Source of the DNA: Chlorobiales bacterium
GTDB taxonomy: Bacteria; Bacteroidota; Chlorobiia; Chlorobiales; Chlorobiaceae
Direction: 5' to 3'
Assembly: GCA_022360275.1 (NCBI GenBank)
Contig: JAKSDC010000116.1
Location: forward strand, 1 to 16,626
Length of the DNA: 16,626 nucleotides
A program made the position numbers and the translations under genes. Every line of letters starts with the position of its first letter. Position 1 is the stretch's first letter. Below the pieces are notes generated by a model. That model saw only the letters and a program-made list of their open reading frames with translations, ran no database searches and was not told where the DNA came from. Below are positions 1-6,268 of the stretch, piece by piece.

Positions 1-1
1 A

Positions 2-559
2 ATCGATCCGGCATGGAGAAACGGTTCCCTTGAGCTCGCAACGACGTTTTCTTTCGACGGTAACCAGGAGCTCTACCTGCTGCGCAACAACGGTTCCATT
101 GTCCGCCGTCTGACAAGGCACAGCATGATAGACGTTTCGCCTTCTTTTTCTCCTGACGGAAGTAAAATGGCTTTTGTGTCTTCGCGGCATGGTAATCCTC
201 AGATCTTCATTAAAGATCTGAATTCAGGGGCGGTAACGCGCCTTACTTTCCAGGGAAAATACAATACTCAGCCCGCGTGGTCGCCTTTTGGTAATAAAAT
301 TGCATATACTACTATGCAAAAAAACGGGGAAATCAATATATTTACAGTAAATGTGGACGGAACAGGGTTGAAACAACTGACGTACGGAGCCCGGCATAAC
401 GAAGCTCCGAGCTGGTCGCCTGACGGAACCATGATTGTGTTCAGTTCTGACAGAAGTGGAATAAAAAAACTTTATGTTATGAATGCAGATGGTCGAAACC
501 AGAGGAGTCTCAATCTGGCAGGCGAGCAAATGCAACCGTGTTGGTCTTCATTTCGTTGA
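2..559 (+). CDS. tolB: TolB, C-terminal part (5' end outside window)
   Basis: Reading frame open from the window edge to TGA at 557-559, so only the last 185 residues or so of the protein are present. TolB is the periplasmic beta-propeller partner of the peptidoglycan-associated lipoprotein Pal in the Tol-Pal system, which couples the outer membrane to the cell wall during division. What is seen: at least three propeller blades with the TolB signature, a WSP[DF]G or FSPDG turn followed by a strand such as KMAFVSSR, KIAYTT or MIVFSSDR and then an I-F/Y-V-N-DG strand. The frame continues upstream of the first in-window ATG (125) with typical blade sequence (FSFDGNQELYLL), so 125 is not the start. 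The following genes encode Pal-type lipoproteins and YbgF, the standard tolB-pal-ybgF order, which supports the call. Confidence 0.93.
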   Translation: MDPAWRNGSLELATTFSFDGNQELYLLRNNGSIVRRLTRHSMIDVSPSFSPDGSKMAFVSSRHGNPQIFIKDLNSGAVTRLTFQGKYNTQPAWSPFGNKIAYTTMQKNGEINIFTVNVDGTGLKQLTYGARHNEAPSWSPDGTMIVFSSDRSGIKKLYVMNADGRNQRSLNLAGEQMQPCWSSFR

Positions 560-593
560 AGGCAGTTTCTACTAACCTAAAACATCAAGCAAC

Positions 594-755
594 ATGAAAG
601 CTATCAAAATCTTGCTTAAAGTGCTGGTTGTTCCATCCCTGCTGTTTGTTATCGGTTGTGGGTGTTGTGAAGAAGTGGTTGCACCACCACCACCGCCAGA
701 ACCAGCACCCGTGGTAATTCCACCACCACCACCTCCTCAGCCAGCAAGAGGATGA
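594..755 (+). pseudogene. Truncated Pal-like lipoprotein remnant (53 aa)
   Basis: A 53-codon reading frame from ATG 594 to TGA 753-755. It encodes a signal peptide with lipobox-like VIGC (lipidated Cys22), then an acidic CCEEVV stretch and two proline runs, and stops before any OmpA-like domain. The next gene, pal at 870, has the same layout: Cys at residue 22, similar spacing of basic and hydrophobic residues (MKSFRIVFKKLLIPS versus MKAIKILLKVLVVPS) and a proline-rich linker. The bases just upstream are also alike (CAGTTTCTACTAACC versus CAGTCTTCCACTAACC). This suggests a partial tandem duplication of the 5' end of pal that kept the export signal and lost the peptidoglycan-binding domain. 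No good ribosome binding site is visible. It may be a dead fragment or a small expressed lipoprotein; the sequence cannot decide. Confidence 0.6.
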
Positions 756-775
756 CCGATTGGTCTTTCCGTTAC

Positions 776-808
776 TGCCGTAGCATGCCGGTTCTGCATG
801 CTGCGGTA
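776..808 (+). other. 13-bp stem-loop between pal fragment and pal
   Basis: Left arm 776-788 and right arm 796-808 pair over 13 positions (TGCCGTAGCATGC with GCATGCTGCGGTA; two pairs are G-U or mismatched depending on the strand), enclosing a 7-base loop. No T-tract follows, so it is not a typical intrinsic terminator. It lies about 60 bases before the pal start and could affect mRNA processing or expression of pal relative to tolB. Confidence 0.5.
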
Positions 809-869
809 TGGCGGTTTGGTGCTCAACAGCAGAACGCAGTCTTCCACTAACCAGGAAAGAGGGGAGGAG

Positions 870-1325
870 ATGAAATCTTTCAGAATTGTGTTTAAAAAGC
901 TTCTTATTCCGTCCATGTTGTTTTTTGTTGGTTGTGGTAATAACTGTGTAAAGGTTGTTGTCGATACTCCACCGCCGCCACCGCCAGCGCCAACAGCTGA
1001 GCTTGGCGACGTTTTTTATGCCTATGACAGCTCGGTGCTTGATGCGGCATCCCGGAGCCAGCTGGAGGAGAACGTTCAATGGATGATGGAAAACCCGAAC
1101 GCAAGCATCATCATCGAGGGACATTGTGATGAGAGGGGAACTAGCGAGTACAATATGGCTCTTGGAGAGAGAAGAGCTGAAAGCGTAAAAAGTTATATGG
1201 TCAACGCAGGTGTGGATATTTCACGTATGCAGACAGTAAGCTACGGTGAAGAGCGTCCTTTCGATCCCGGTCATGATGAGGCAGCATGGGCTAAAAACAG
1301 AAGGGCACATTTTGTTGTTCAGTAA
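870..1325 (+). CDS. pal: Peptidoglycan-associated lipoprotein Pal (copy 1)
   Basis: 151-residue outer-membrane lipoprotein that should bind diaminopimelate in peptidoglycan and interact with TolB. An N-terminal signal peptide ends in FVGC (lipidated Cys22). A PPPPPPAP linker follows (about residues 31-38), then an OmpA-like domain. Its hallmarks are visible: IIIEGHCDERGT, EYNMALGERRA, SYGEERP and the closing KNRRAHFV. The GHxDERGT aspartate and NRR arginine are the residues that grip peptidoglycan in the family. ATG 870 is chosen over the upstream in-frame ATG (798) because a strong GGGGAGGAG Shine-Dalgarno lies directly before it and it places the signal peptide at the N-terminus. An intrinsic terminator follows at 1351-1393, so some transcripts probably end here before the second pal copy. 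Confidence 0.93.
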   Translation: MKSFRIVFKKLLIPSMLFFVGCGNNCVKVVVDTPPPPPPAPTAELGDVFYAYDSSVLDAASRSQLEENVQWMMENPNASIIIEGHCDERGTSEYNMALGERRAESVKSYMVNAGVDISRMQTVSYGEERPFDPGHDEAAWAKNRRAHFVVQ

Positions 1326-1350
1326 CTGTCTTGTGTTATCATTATACATG

Positions 1351-1393
1351 AAGGGCAAGCAGCTTACGTACTGTTTGCTCTTTCTTTTTGTTT
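1351..1393 (+). terminator. Intrinsic terminator between the two pal genes
   Basis: A 12-bp stem (1351-1362 with 1371-1382, two G-U pairs) with an 8-base loop, followed at once by a T-rich run (TTTCTTTTTGTTT). It lies between the stop of pal copy 1 and the start of pal copy 2, so it should lower transcription of the downstream pal and ybgF relative to the upstream genes, unless they have their own promoter. Confidence 0.72.
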
Positions 1394-1424
1394 CTCATTA
1401 CCATTATCAGGAGAAGATTAAACT

Positions 1425-1904
1425 ATGAAAAAGCTATTACTGTTATGCTGGGCTATTGCTGCTGTTTCTGTAGCAGGATGTGCATCGAAATCGAGCGAGA
1501 CTGCACGTGTTGAGGATACGGTTCAGGAATATGACGCTTCGGCTGCACAGGCAGAGCTTCTTGAAGAGGCCCGAAGAATGGTGAAGGATGTATTTTTCGA
1601 GTTTGACAGTGCGGAACTCGACCAAGTGGCGGTAAGCCAGTTGAAAAACAATGCCAGTTGGCTGGTAGAAAATCAGAGCGTTTCGGTAATGATAGAGGGT
1701 CACTGTGACGAAAGGGGAACGTATGAGTATAATATGGCGCTTGGTGAAAGGCGTGCTGAGGTGACAAAAAGTTTTCTTGAAAGGGCGGGAGTCGGAGCTG
1801 CAAGAATGGAGACGGTAAGTTTTGGAGAGGAAAGGCCGTTTGATCCGGGACACAATGAGGCTGCCTGGGCAAAGAACAGGCGTGCACATTTTGTTGCAAA
1901 ATAG
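1425..1904 (+). CDS. Pal-type OmpA-domain lipoprotein (copy 2)
   Basis: 159-residue lipoprotein: signal peptide with lipobox VAGC (Cys19), a short acidic, helix-prone segment (residues 20-50) and a full OmpA-like peptidoglycan-binding domain. The domain carries MIEGHCDERGT, EYNMALGERRA, SFGEERPFDPGH and KNRRAHFV. It is nearly identical over these motifs to the preceding pal, but its linker lacks the proline run and its signal peptide differs. The pair is therefore a tandem duplication whose N-terminal regions have diverged. An AGGAGA ribosome binding site sits about 10 bases before ATG 1425. Its role is the same in outline (anchoring the outer membrane to the wall). Which copy is the main TolB partner cannot be told from sequence. 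Confidence 0.92.
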   Translation: MKKLLLLCWAIAAVSVAGCASKSSETARVEDTVQEYDASAAQAELLEEARRMVKDVFFEFDSAELDQVAVSQLKNNASWLVENQSVSVMIEGHCDERGTYEYNMALGERRAEVTKSFLERAGVGAARMETVSFGEERPFDPGHNEAAWAKNRRAHFVAK

Positions 1905-1980
1905 TATTTTGCTCATAACGGTCGCAGGTGTTTGTTGAAAAGATGCAGACACTTGTGCGTACGAAAAAGTTGGAACTGCG

Positions 1981-2760
1981 ATGAGAATAAACAGTGGAAT
2001 AGTTGTGTTGTGTTTAGTGGGCGTTGTGGCGACGGGATGTGCTTCCAAGACCGATCTTTATATGCTCCAGGACGATGTCAAGGAACTGAAGACACAAACG
2101 CAGAAGTCCGGTGGCGAGACTGCTGAAGTGTATTCCGAAGTTGAAAAACTTCGTGACGAAATTGCCCAATTGCAGGGGACCATTGAGGAACTGCGGTTCA
2201 AGTTAGATGGATCCAAAGGGCAGACCGGCGCAGCCGGTACGGATCAAGCGCTTCTTTCGGCTGATACAACGGGTACGTCTCCGGCTCTCGAGAAGGTTAC
2301 GCTTCCGGAGGGGAGCCAGCAGGGGGCTGAAGGAACAGTGCCTGCTGACGGTTCCGGGGTTCCTTCCGGTGATGCTTCCTCTTCTGTGCCTGCAATAGAT
2401 GATCAGGGGTTGTATAATGCAGGTGTGCAGTATTTTGAGAGCTATAACTATCCTTCTGCAAGAAAAGAGCTTGGACTGCTTCTCGATAACTATCCTTCTT
2501 CTCCACTTGCCGATGATGCACAGTATTACATTGCGGAGACCTATTACAATGAGAAATGGTTTGAGAAAGCTATTCTTGAATATCAACTGGTTATTGAAAA
2601 ATACCCTGAAGGTGACAAAAGACCGTCGGCATACTTCAAGCAAGGCCTTGCATTTGAGAATATAGGTGACTCCACCAATGCAAAGGTTCGTTACAGGGAA
2701 CTGGTCCAGCTGTATCCGAATTCAAATGAGGCAAAAATTGTTGGCGGGAAACTTCAGTGA
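1981..2760 (+). CDS. ybgF: YbgF/CpoB-type Tol-Pal accessory lipoprotein
   Basis: 259-residue exported protein of the YbgF/CpoB family, which works with Tol-Pal and links outer-membrane constriction with septal wall synthesis. The signal peptide ends in VATGC (Cys20), so it may be lipidated, whereas E. coli CpoB is a soluble periplasmic protein. Residues about 22-85 are a coiled coil rich in Leu, Glu and Lys (trimerisation region). Then comes a Gly/Ser/Pro-rich low-complexity linker (about 86-140), followed by tetratricopeptide repeats (LYNAGVQYFESYNYPSARKE, DDAQYYIAETYYNEKWFEKA, SAYFKQGLAFENIGDSTNAK). The 3' position after pal is the family's usual place. The Shine-Dalgarno before ATG 1981 is weak. 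A terminator follows at 2844-2892. Confidence 0.9.
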   Translation: MRINSGIVVLCLVGVVATGCASKTDLYMLQDDVKELKTQTQKSGGETAEVYSEVEKLRDEIAQLQGTIEELRFKLDGSKGQTGAAGTDQALLSADTTGTSPALEKVTLPEGSQQGAEGTVPADGSGVPSGDASSSVPAIDDQGLYNAGVQYFESYNYPSARKELGLLLDNYPSSPLADDAQYYIAETYYNEKWFEKAILEYQLVIEKYPEGDKRPSAYFKQGLAFENIGDSTNAKVRYRELVQLYPNSNEAKIVGGKLQ

Positions 2761-2843
2761 CGATGTACGCTGACTGAAGGGCAATCTTTAATATCCTTCC
2801 TGGTTGTCATCCTCGGGCCTACCCCGTGAAATCAAATACAAAC

Positions 2844-2892
2844 AAAAAAAGCTGCCTCATAATTGACGACTTATGAGACAGCCTCTTTTTTT
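2844..2892. terminator. Bidirectional terminator between ybgF and the convergent gene
   Basis: Arms GCTGCCTCATAA (2851-2862) and TTATGAGACAGC (2871-2882) form a 12-position stem with one imperfect pair (G-U when read on the - strand). It is flanked by a run of seven A on the left and a T-run on the right (CTCTTTTTTT). Each strand therefore has stem plus U-tract, suiting termination of ybgF (+) and of the 128-aa gene (-). Confidence 0.85.
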
Positions 2893-2950
2893 GCTGTTCG
2901 GCTATCCGGGACATCACGGTTGCTCCGGACATCGACTTCTTGGCTTACTA

Positions 2951-3337
2951 CTACTTGAAGAATTGGTCAAGTGTATAGGTTTCCTTGTCTATTTCCACAC
3001 AAAGCTGGTCGCGTAGATTGTCGTAGAAGACCGGTATGTCACGCATTGTCCATTTGATGCCGCGTTTATCGAAGTCAATGACATAGCGGTTTTCGTTGTC
3101 CAGCACTTTTTGTGGAACGTCGATTGCAATATCTGGCTGGGTTGTAAGAACGAACAACTGAATTTCACCTTCTTTCAACTGCTCGATCAGTTCGTTTGTA
3201 GGGGCAAGTTTTCTTCTCCCGGAAGCAGGAGATATGGTAAGCTGCAGCCTTCCGTAAGAGTCTCTTTTCGCAGAGGTTATGAAATACTTGGCAACTTTAT
3301 GAAGGGCATTGCCGGACCAGACAGCTGATTGCATCAT
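2951..3337 (-). CDS. Unrecognised 128-aa protein
   Basis: I do not recognise the family. The protein is soluble by appearance, with no signal peptide or membrane segment, and is rich in charged residues. It has a basic N-terminal third (KVAKYFITSAKRDSYGRL), a short RRKLAP segment and a C-terminal half of alternating hydrophobic and charged residues that suggests a mixed alpha/beta fold (YVIDFDKRGIKWTMRDIPVFYDNLRDQLCVEID). Two consecutive ATG codons (3332-3337) could start it and no clear Shine-Dalgarno precedes them, so the start is uncertain. Both ends are bounded by terminators (2844-2892 after it; 3416-3446 between it and dnaK), so it appears to be a single-gene transcript. Codon use looks ordinary. 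It is probably a real gene because of its length, terminators and coherent protein composition. Confidence 0.65.
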   Translation of the reverse strand: MMQSAVWSGNALHKVAKYFITSAKRDSYGRLQLTISPASGRRKLAPTNELIEQLKEGEIQLFVLTTQPDIAIDVPQKVLDNENRYVIDFDKRGIKWTMRDIPVFYDNLRDQLCVEIDKETYTLDQFFK

Positions 3338-3415
3338 AAAAGTGTTTAAATTGCGGAAAATTAAAACACCAGCATAAGAAAATACATAGCCTAAGTTACT
3401 AAAACAGTGGCAAAT

Positions 3416-3446
3416 AAAAAAGGGATTCCGGCTGAATCCCTTTTTC
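3416..3446. terminator. Terminator after dnaK
   Basis: Perfect 8-bp stem AGGGATTC (3421-3428) with GAATCCCT (3434-3441), 5-base loop, with an A-run on the left (AAATAAAAA) and a T-run on the right. Read on the - strand it lies about 30 bases beyond the dnaK stop and is followed by TTTTTATTTG, a typical intrinsic terminator. Confidence 0.85.
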
Positions 3447-3471
3447 TCCTTGGTATGTTCTAGAACCCGGC

Positions 3472-5397
3472 TTACTTGTCTTTATCGTCGCCGTCGATAA
3501 CTTCGTATTCGGCATCGACCTCGCCGTCACCCTTTCCTTTTTTGTCGCTGCCGTTTGTTTCGGCTGCTTCCGGCCCGGGTGCTGGCGGCGTCTCGCTTGA
3601 TTGCGACTGGTACATCACAGAGGCAATATCGTTCCAGACTTTATTCAGTTCATCCATTGCCGGTTTGATCGAATCGATGTTTCCGGACTTGTGAACTTCC
3701 CTGAGTTTTTCAAGAGCAGATTCAATCTCTGCTTTTTTATCGTCGGGAACTTTGTCACCAAGTTCTTTCAGCTGTTTTTCGGTGCTGAAAATAAGCGCAT
3801 CGGCATTGTTTTTAACATTGATTTCTTCTTTGCGCTTTTCATCTTCGGCTGCATGTTGTTTTGCATCCTCTTTCATTTTTTCGATCTCGGCCTCACTGAG
3901 TTTGCCGCTGGCTTCGATGCGGATGCTTTGTTCCTTGCCTGTGGCTTTGTCCTTGGCCGAAACGTGAAGAATGCCGTTTGAGTCGATATCGAACGCCACC
4001 TCGATCTGAGGAACTCCACGCGGAGACGGAGGAATATCCCCCAGATGAAAGCGCCCGAGAGTTTTATTGTCCGCAGCCATTGGTCGTTCTCCCTGGAGAA
4101 CATGTACTTCAACCGAAGTCTGATTGTCCGCAGCCGTGGAGAAAATCTCCTGCTTTTTCGTAGGGATCGTCGTGTTTGCATCAATCAGCTTGGTCATGAC
4201 TCCTCCAAGAGTTTCAATGCCGAGCGAGAGCGGTGTTACATCGAGAAGCAGTACATCACTGACGTCACCGCTCAACACCCCGCCCTGTATTGCAGCACCT
4301 ATAGCCACGACTTCGTCGGGGTTCACACTTTTGTTTGGTTCTTTGCCGAAAAGCTCTTTAACGATGGCCTGTACCTTCGGAATTCTGGTAGAGCCACCGA
4401 CAAGTACCACTTCGTCGATATCACTGGTTTTTACCTTGGAGTTTTTGATTGCCCGTTTACACGGCTCGATCAGACTGTCAAACAGGTCGGAGCACATCGC
4501 TTCGAACTTTGATCTTGTCAGGTTGATGACAAGGTGCTTTGGGCCTTCCTGGGTTGCCGTGATGAACGGGAGGTTGATTTCGGTGTCGGTACGTGAAGAA
4601 AGTTCGACCTTGGCTTTTTCTGCAGCTTCTTTCAGCCGTTGCAGTGCCATCACATCTTTTCTGAGATCGATCCCTTCCTGTTTTTTGAACTCATCTGCAA
4701 GATAGTCGATGATTTTCTGATCAAAATCATCTCCACCAAGATGAGTGTCACCATCGGTTGCTTTTACTTCGAAAACACCATCCCCGAGTTCAAGAATCGA
4801 GATATCGAACGTACCGCCGCCAAGGTCGAATACGGCAACTTTTTCGTTTTCTTTTGTGTTGTCCAGCCCGTATGCAAGGGACGCTGCAGTTGGCTCGTTA
4901 ATAATACGTTTAACCTCGAGCCCGGCAATTTTTCCAGCATCTTTTGTTGCCTGCCGCTGTGCGTCATTGAAGTAGGCCGGTACGGTAATAACCGCCTCAG
5001 TAACCTTTTCTCCCAGAAAGTCTTCGGCGGTCTGCTTCATTTTCTGCAGGATCATGGCGGAGATTTCCTGGGGCGAATAGGTTTTATCGCCAATTTCCAC
5101 CCTGGCCTCCCCATTGGCATTCACCACCTTATAAGGGGCTATTTTTTTTTCATTAGGGACCTCGTCAAATTTCCGCCCCATAAAGCGCTTGATGGAGAAA
5201 ATGGTGTTCTGCGCGTTGGTTATTGCCTGGCGTTTTGCGGCATGGCCCACAAGACGTTCTCCATTCTTGGTGAATGCCACCATTGACGGGGTCGTCCTGT
5301 AGCCTTCAGAGTTTTCAATGACCGTTGGCTGCGTTCCCTGCATTATTGCAACGCAGGAGTTTGTCGTGCCAAGGTCAATTCCAATAATTTTACCCAT
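3472..5397 (-). CDS. dnaK: Chaperone protein DnaK (Hsp70)
   Basis: 641-residue cytosolic ATP-dependent chaperone, full length for bacterial DnaK. The N-terminal ATPase domain starts with GKIIGIDLGTTNSC. It contains the phosphate-2 loop VFDLGGGTFDIS, the adenosine motif VVLVGGSTRIPKVQ and the interdomain linker VLLLDVTPLSLG near residue 390. The substrate-binding domain follows, then a helical lid and the acidic tail EYEVIDGDDKDK. I chose ATG at 5397 rather than the upstream in-frame ATG (5433) because AAGGA precedes it at good spacing and the protein then begins as the family does. grpE and dnaJ are not adjacent. hsp20 lies 90 bases upstream in the same direction, so co-transcription from the sigma-54-type promoter at 5971-5987 is possible. 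No CIRCE operator is present upstream. Confidence 0.98.
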   Translation of the reverse strand: MGKIIGIDLGTTNSCVAIMQGTQPTVIENSEGYRTTPSMVAFTKNGERLVGHAAKRQAITNAQNTIFSIKRFMGRKFDEVPNEKKIAPYKVVNANGEARVEIGDKTYSPQEISAMILQKMKQTAEDFLGEKVTEAVITVPAYFNDAQRQATKDAGKIAGLEVKRIINEPTAASLAYGLDNTKENEKVAVFDLGGGTFDISILELGDGVFEVKATDGDTHLGGDDFDQKIIDYLADEFKKQEGIDLRKDVMALQRLKEAAEKAKVELSSRTDTEINLPFITATQEGPKHLVINLTRSKFEAMCSDLFDSLIEPCKRAIKNSKVKTSDIDEVVLVGGSTRIPKVQAIVKELFGKEPNKSVNPDEVVAIGAAIQGGVLSGDVSDVLLLDVTPLSLGIETLGGVMTKLIDANTTIPTKKQEIFSTAADNQTSVEVHVLQGERPMAADNKTLGRFHLGDIPPSPRGVPQIEVAFDIDSNGILHVSAKDKATGKEQSIRIEASGKLSEAEIEKMKEDAKQHAAEDEKRKEEINVKNNADALIFSTEKQLKELGDKVPDDKKAEIESALEKLREVHKSGNIDSIKPAMDELNKVWNDIASVMYQSQSSETPPAPGPEAAETNGSDKKGKGDGEVDAEYEVIDGDDKDK

Positions 5398-5430
5398 AAT
5401 TAATTCCTTGTTTTTTAGGCATGCTGTAAG

Positions 5431-5462
5431 CAAGGCCCCGTATTATTATGAAGAGGGCCTTG
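5431..5462 (-). other. Stem-loop in the hsp20-dnaK spacer
   Basis: Perfect 8-bp arms CAAGGCCC (5431-5438) and GGGCCTTG (5455-5462) with a 16-base AT-rich loop. No U-tract follows in the direction of transcription, so it is unlikely to stop RNA polymerase fully. It could protect or process a shared hsp20-dnaK mRNA. Confidence 0.5.
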
Positions 5463-5487
5463 TGAGAGGCCAGCCTGTTGTGATTAA

Positions 5488-5886
5488 TTACTCGATTGTT
5501 ATTTCTTTGGTTTTTCTGACCTGCTGAGCTTTTGGGAGACTTACATGCAGGACGCCGTTTTCAAAAGAAGCTTCTATATTTTCCTGATCTATCAGCTCCC
5601 CGAGATTGAAGCTGCGGGAAAAGCTGCCATAGTTTCTTTCAACGCGATGGTAGTTTTTGCCTTGCTCTTCGGTTTCCTTTTTTCTTTCTCCCTTGATGGT
5701 CAGTACATCTTCTTCGACTCCCAGTGAAATATCTTCTTTTTTCAATCCCGGTATTTCAGCTTCTATATAAAAGGCATCTTCGTCTTCGGATATATCTACC
5801 TTGAATGCAGATGTTGCAGGTAACTGGGTGCCTTCCCAAATATCATCAAACATTTTCAGTGGGTCTTTTGAGAGTTTAACTAACAT
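5488..5886 (-). CDS. Small heat-shock protein, Hsp20 family
   Basis: 132-residue ATP-independent holdase of the alpha-crystallin family, which binds unfolding proteins for later refolding by DnaK. The alpha-crystallin domain spans about residues 28-118: FKVDISEDEDAFYIEAEIPGL, then the loop with GERKKE, SFSRSFNLGELID, and the closing family signature FENGVLHVSLPK. A short N-terminal arm (MLVKLSKDPLKMFDDIW) and a C-terminal KEITIE tail (an I-x-I type oligomerisation motif) are present. ATG 5886 is preferred over an upstream in-frame ATG (5952) because AAAGGAGGA precedes it closely. dnaK follows 90 bases downstream, a natural functional pair. A sigma-54-type promoter lies at 5971-5987, with a possible activator site at 6059-6077. 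Confidence 0.95.
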   Translation of the reverse strand: MLVKLSKDPLKMFDDIWEGTQLPATSAFKVDISEDEDAFYIEAEIPGLKKEDISLGVEEDVLTIKGERKKETEEQGKNYHRVERNYGSFSRSFNLGELIDQENIEASFENGVLHVSLPKAQQVRKTKEITIE

Positions 5887-5970
5887 AATTTCCTCCTTTC
5901 TATGATCACTCATTAAGATTTTTTTGCTGTGCGTGCGCGGCGTACCACACACAATTCTATTTCTATATCC

Positions 5971-5987
5971 AGCAAACTGCGTGCCAA
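5971..5987 (-). promoter_or_regulatory. Sigma-54 (RpoN) promoter for hsp20
   Basis: On the - strand the sequence reads TTGGCACG-N4-TTGCT. This is a near-perfect fit to the -24/-12 consensus of sigma-54 promoters (TGGCACG-N4-TTGCW), with exactly ten bases between the invariant GG and GC. Transcription would start near 5960, giving a 5' leader of about 75 bases before hsp20. No housekeeping -35/-10 pair as good is visible in the same region. Confidence 0.75.
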
Positions 5988-6058
5988 ACGGGTTTTCTTA
6001 TAGGTTTTCCTGTATAAGGCCGGAATATTGTCAGATTATGGGAAATAATTGCGCCAAT

Positions 6059-6077
6059 GTGTCATACTGTGTGACAC
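6059..6077. promoter_or_regulatory. Inverted repeat, candidate enhancer-binding-protein site
   Basis: GTGTCA (6059-6064), 7-base spacer, TGACAC (6072-6077), a perfect dyad. Its centre is about 107 bases upstream of the transcription start predicted from the sigma-54 promoter, inside the distance range usual for activator sites of sigma-54 enhancer-binding proteins. The binding protein is not identified. Confidence 0.45.
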
Positions 6078-6203
6078 GGCTTGCGACAGAAATGAGGTTG
6101 AAAAAAGGTGTTATGCGCTGATAGTGATGTGGGGCAGGCGAACATTGGGCGCGTATAAGCAGAAAATGATCTGGCGGCAGGCTTTTTTTTTGGAATTTAA
6201 TTT

Positions 6204-6217
6204 TTAACAATTGTTAA
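6204..6217. promoter_or_regulatory. Perfect 14-bp palindrome (TTAACAATTGTTAA)
   Basis: An exact palindrome 52 bases beyond the arsR stop codon and about 245 bases upstream of the predicted hsp20 transcription start. It has the shape of an operator for a dimeric regulator. No T-run follows it closely on the - strand, so it is not a terminator for arsR. Confidence 0.35.
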
Positions 6218-6268
6218 GGCGGCGTTTACGGGATTCTTCTGAAAGGAGCGGTTTAGAATCAGAGGTCG

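Larger units (their letters stand above)
5887..6268. other. 382-base gene-free regulatory region before hsp20
   Basis: No convincing gene on either strand: a short + strand frame at 5924-6121 has no ribosome binding site or recognisable protein. From left to right (downstream to upstream for hsp20) it holds the hsp20 Shine-Dalgarno, a sigma-54-like promoter, an AT-rich stretch, an inverted repeat, a T-run at 6183-6191 and a perfect 14-bp palindrome. The length and content suit enhancer-type control of hsp20. Confidence 0.6.

Noticed and set aside
684..740. CCA repeat as a microsatellite or CRISPR-like repeat
   Set aside because: The repeats are proline codons of the Pal-like linkers; there are no spacers or conserved repeat units. 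No CRISPR array was seen anywhere in the window.
5924..6121. Short + strand reading frame in the hsp20 upstream region
   Set aside because: No ribosome binding site, no recognisable protein, and it crosses the sigma-54 promoter and dyad.
5398..6268. Heat-shock operator CIRCE or a sigma-32-like promoter for dnaK or hsp20
   Set aside because: No TTAGCACTC-N9-GAGTGCTAA dyad and no CTTGAAA/CCCCAT-type pair is present in the upstream regions.
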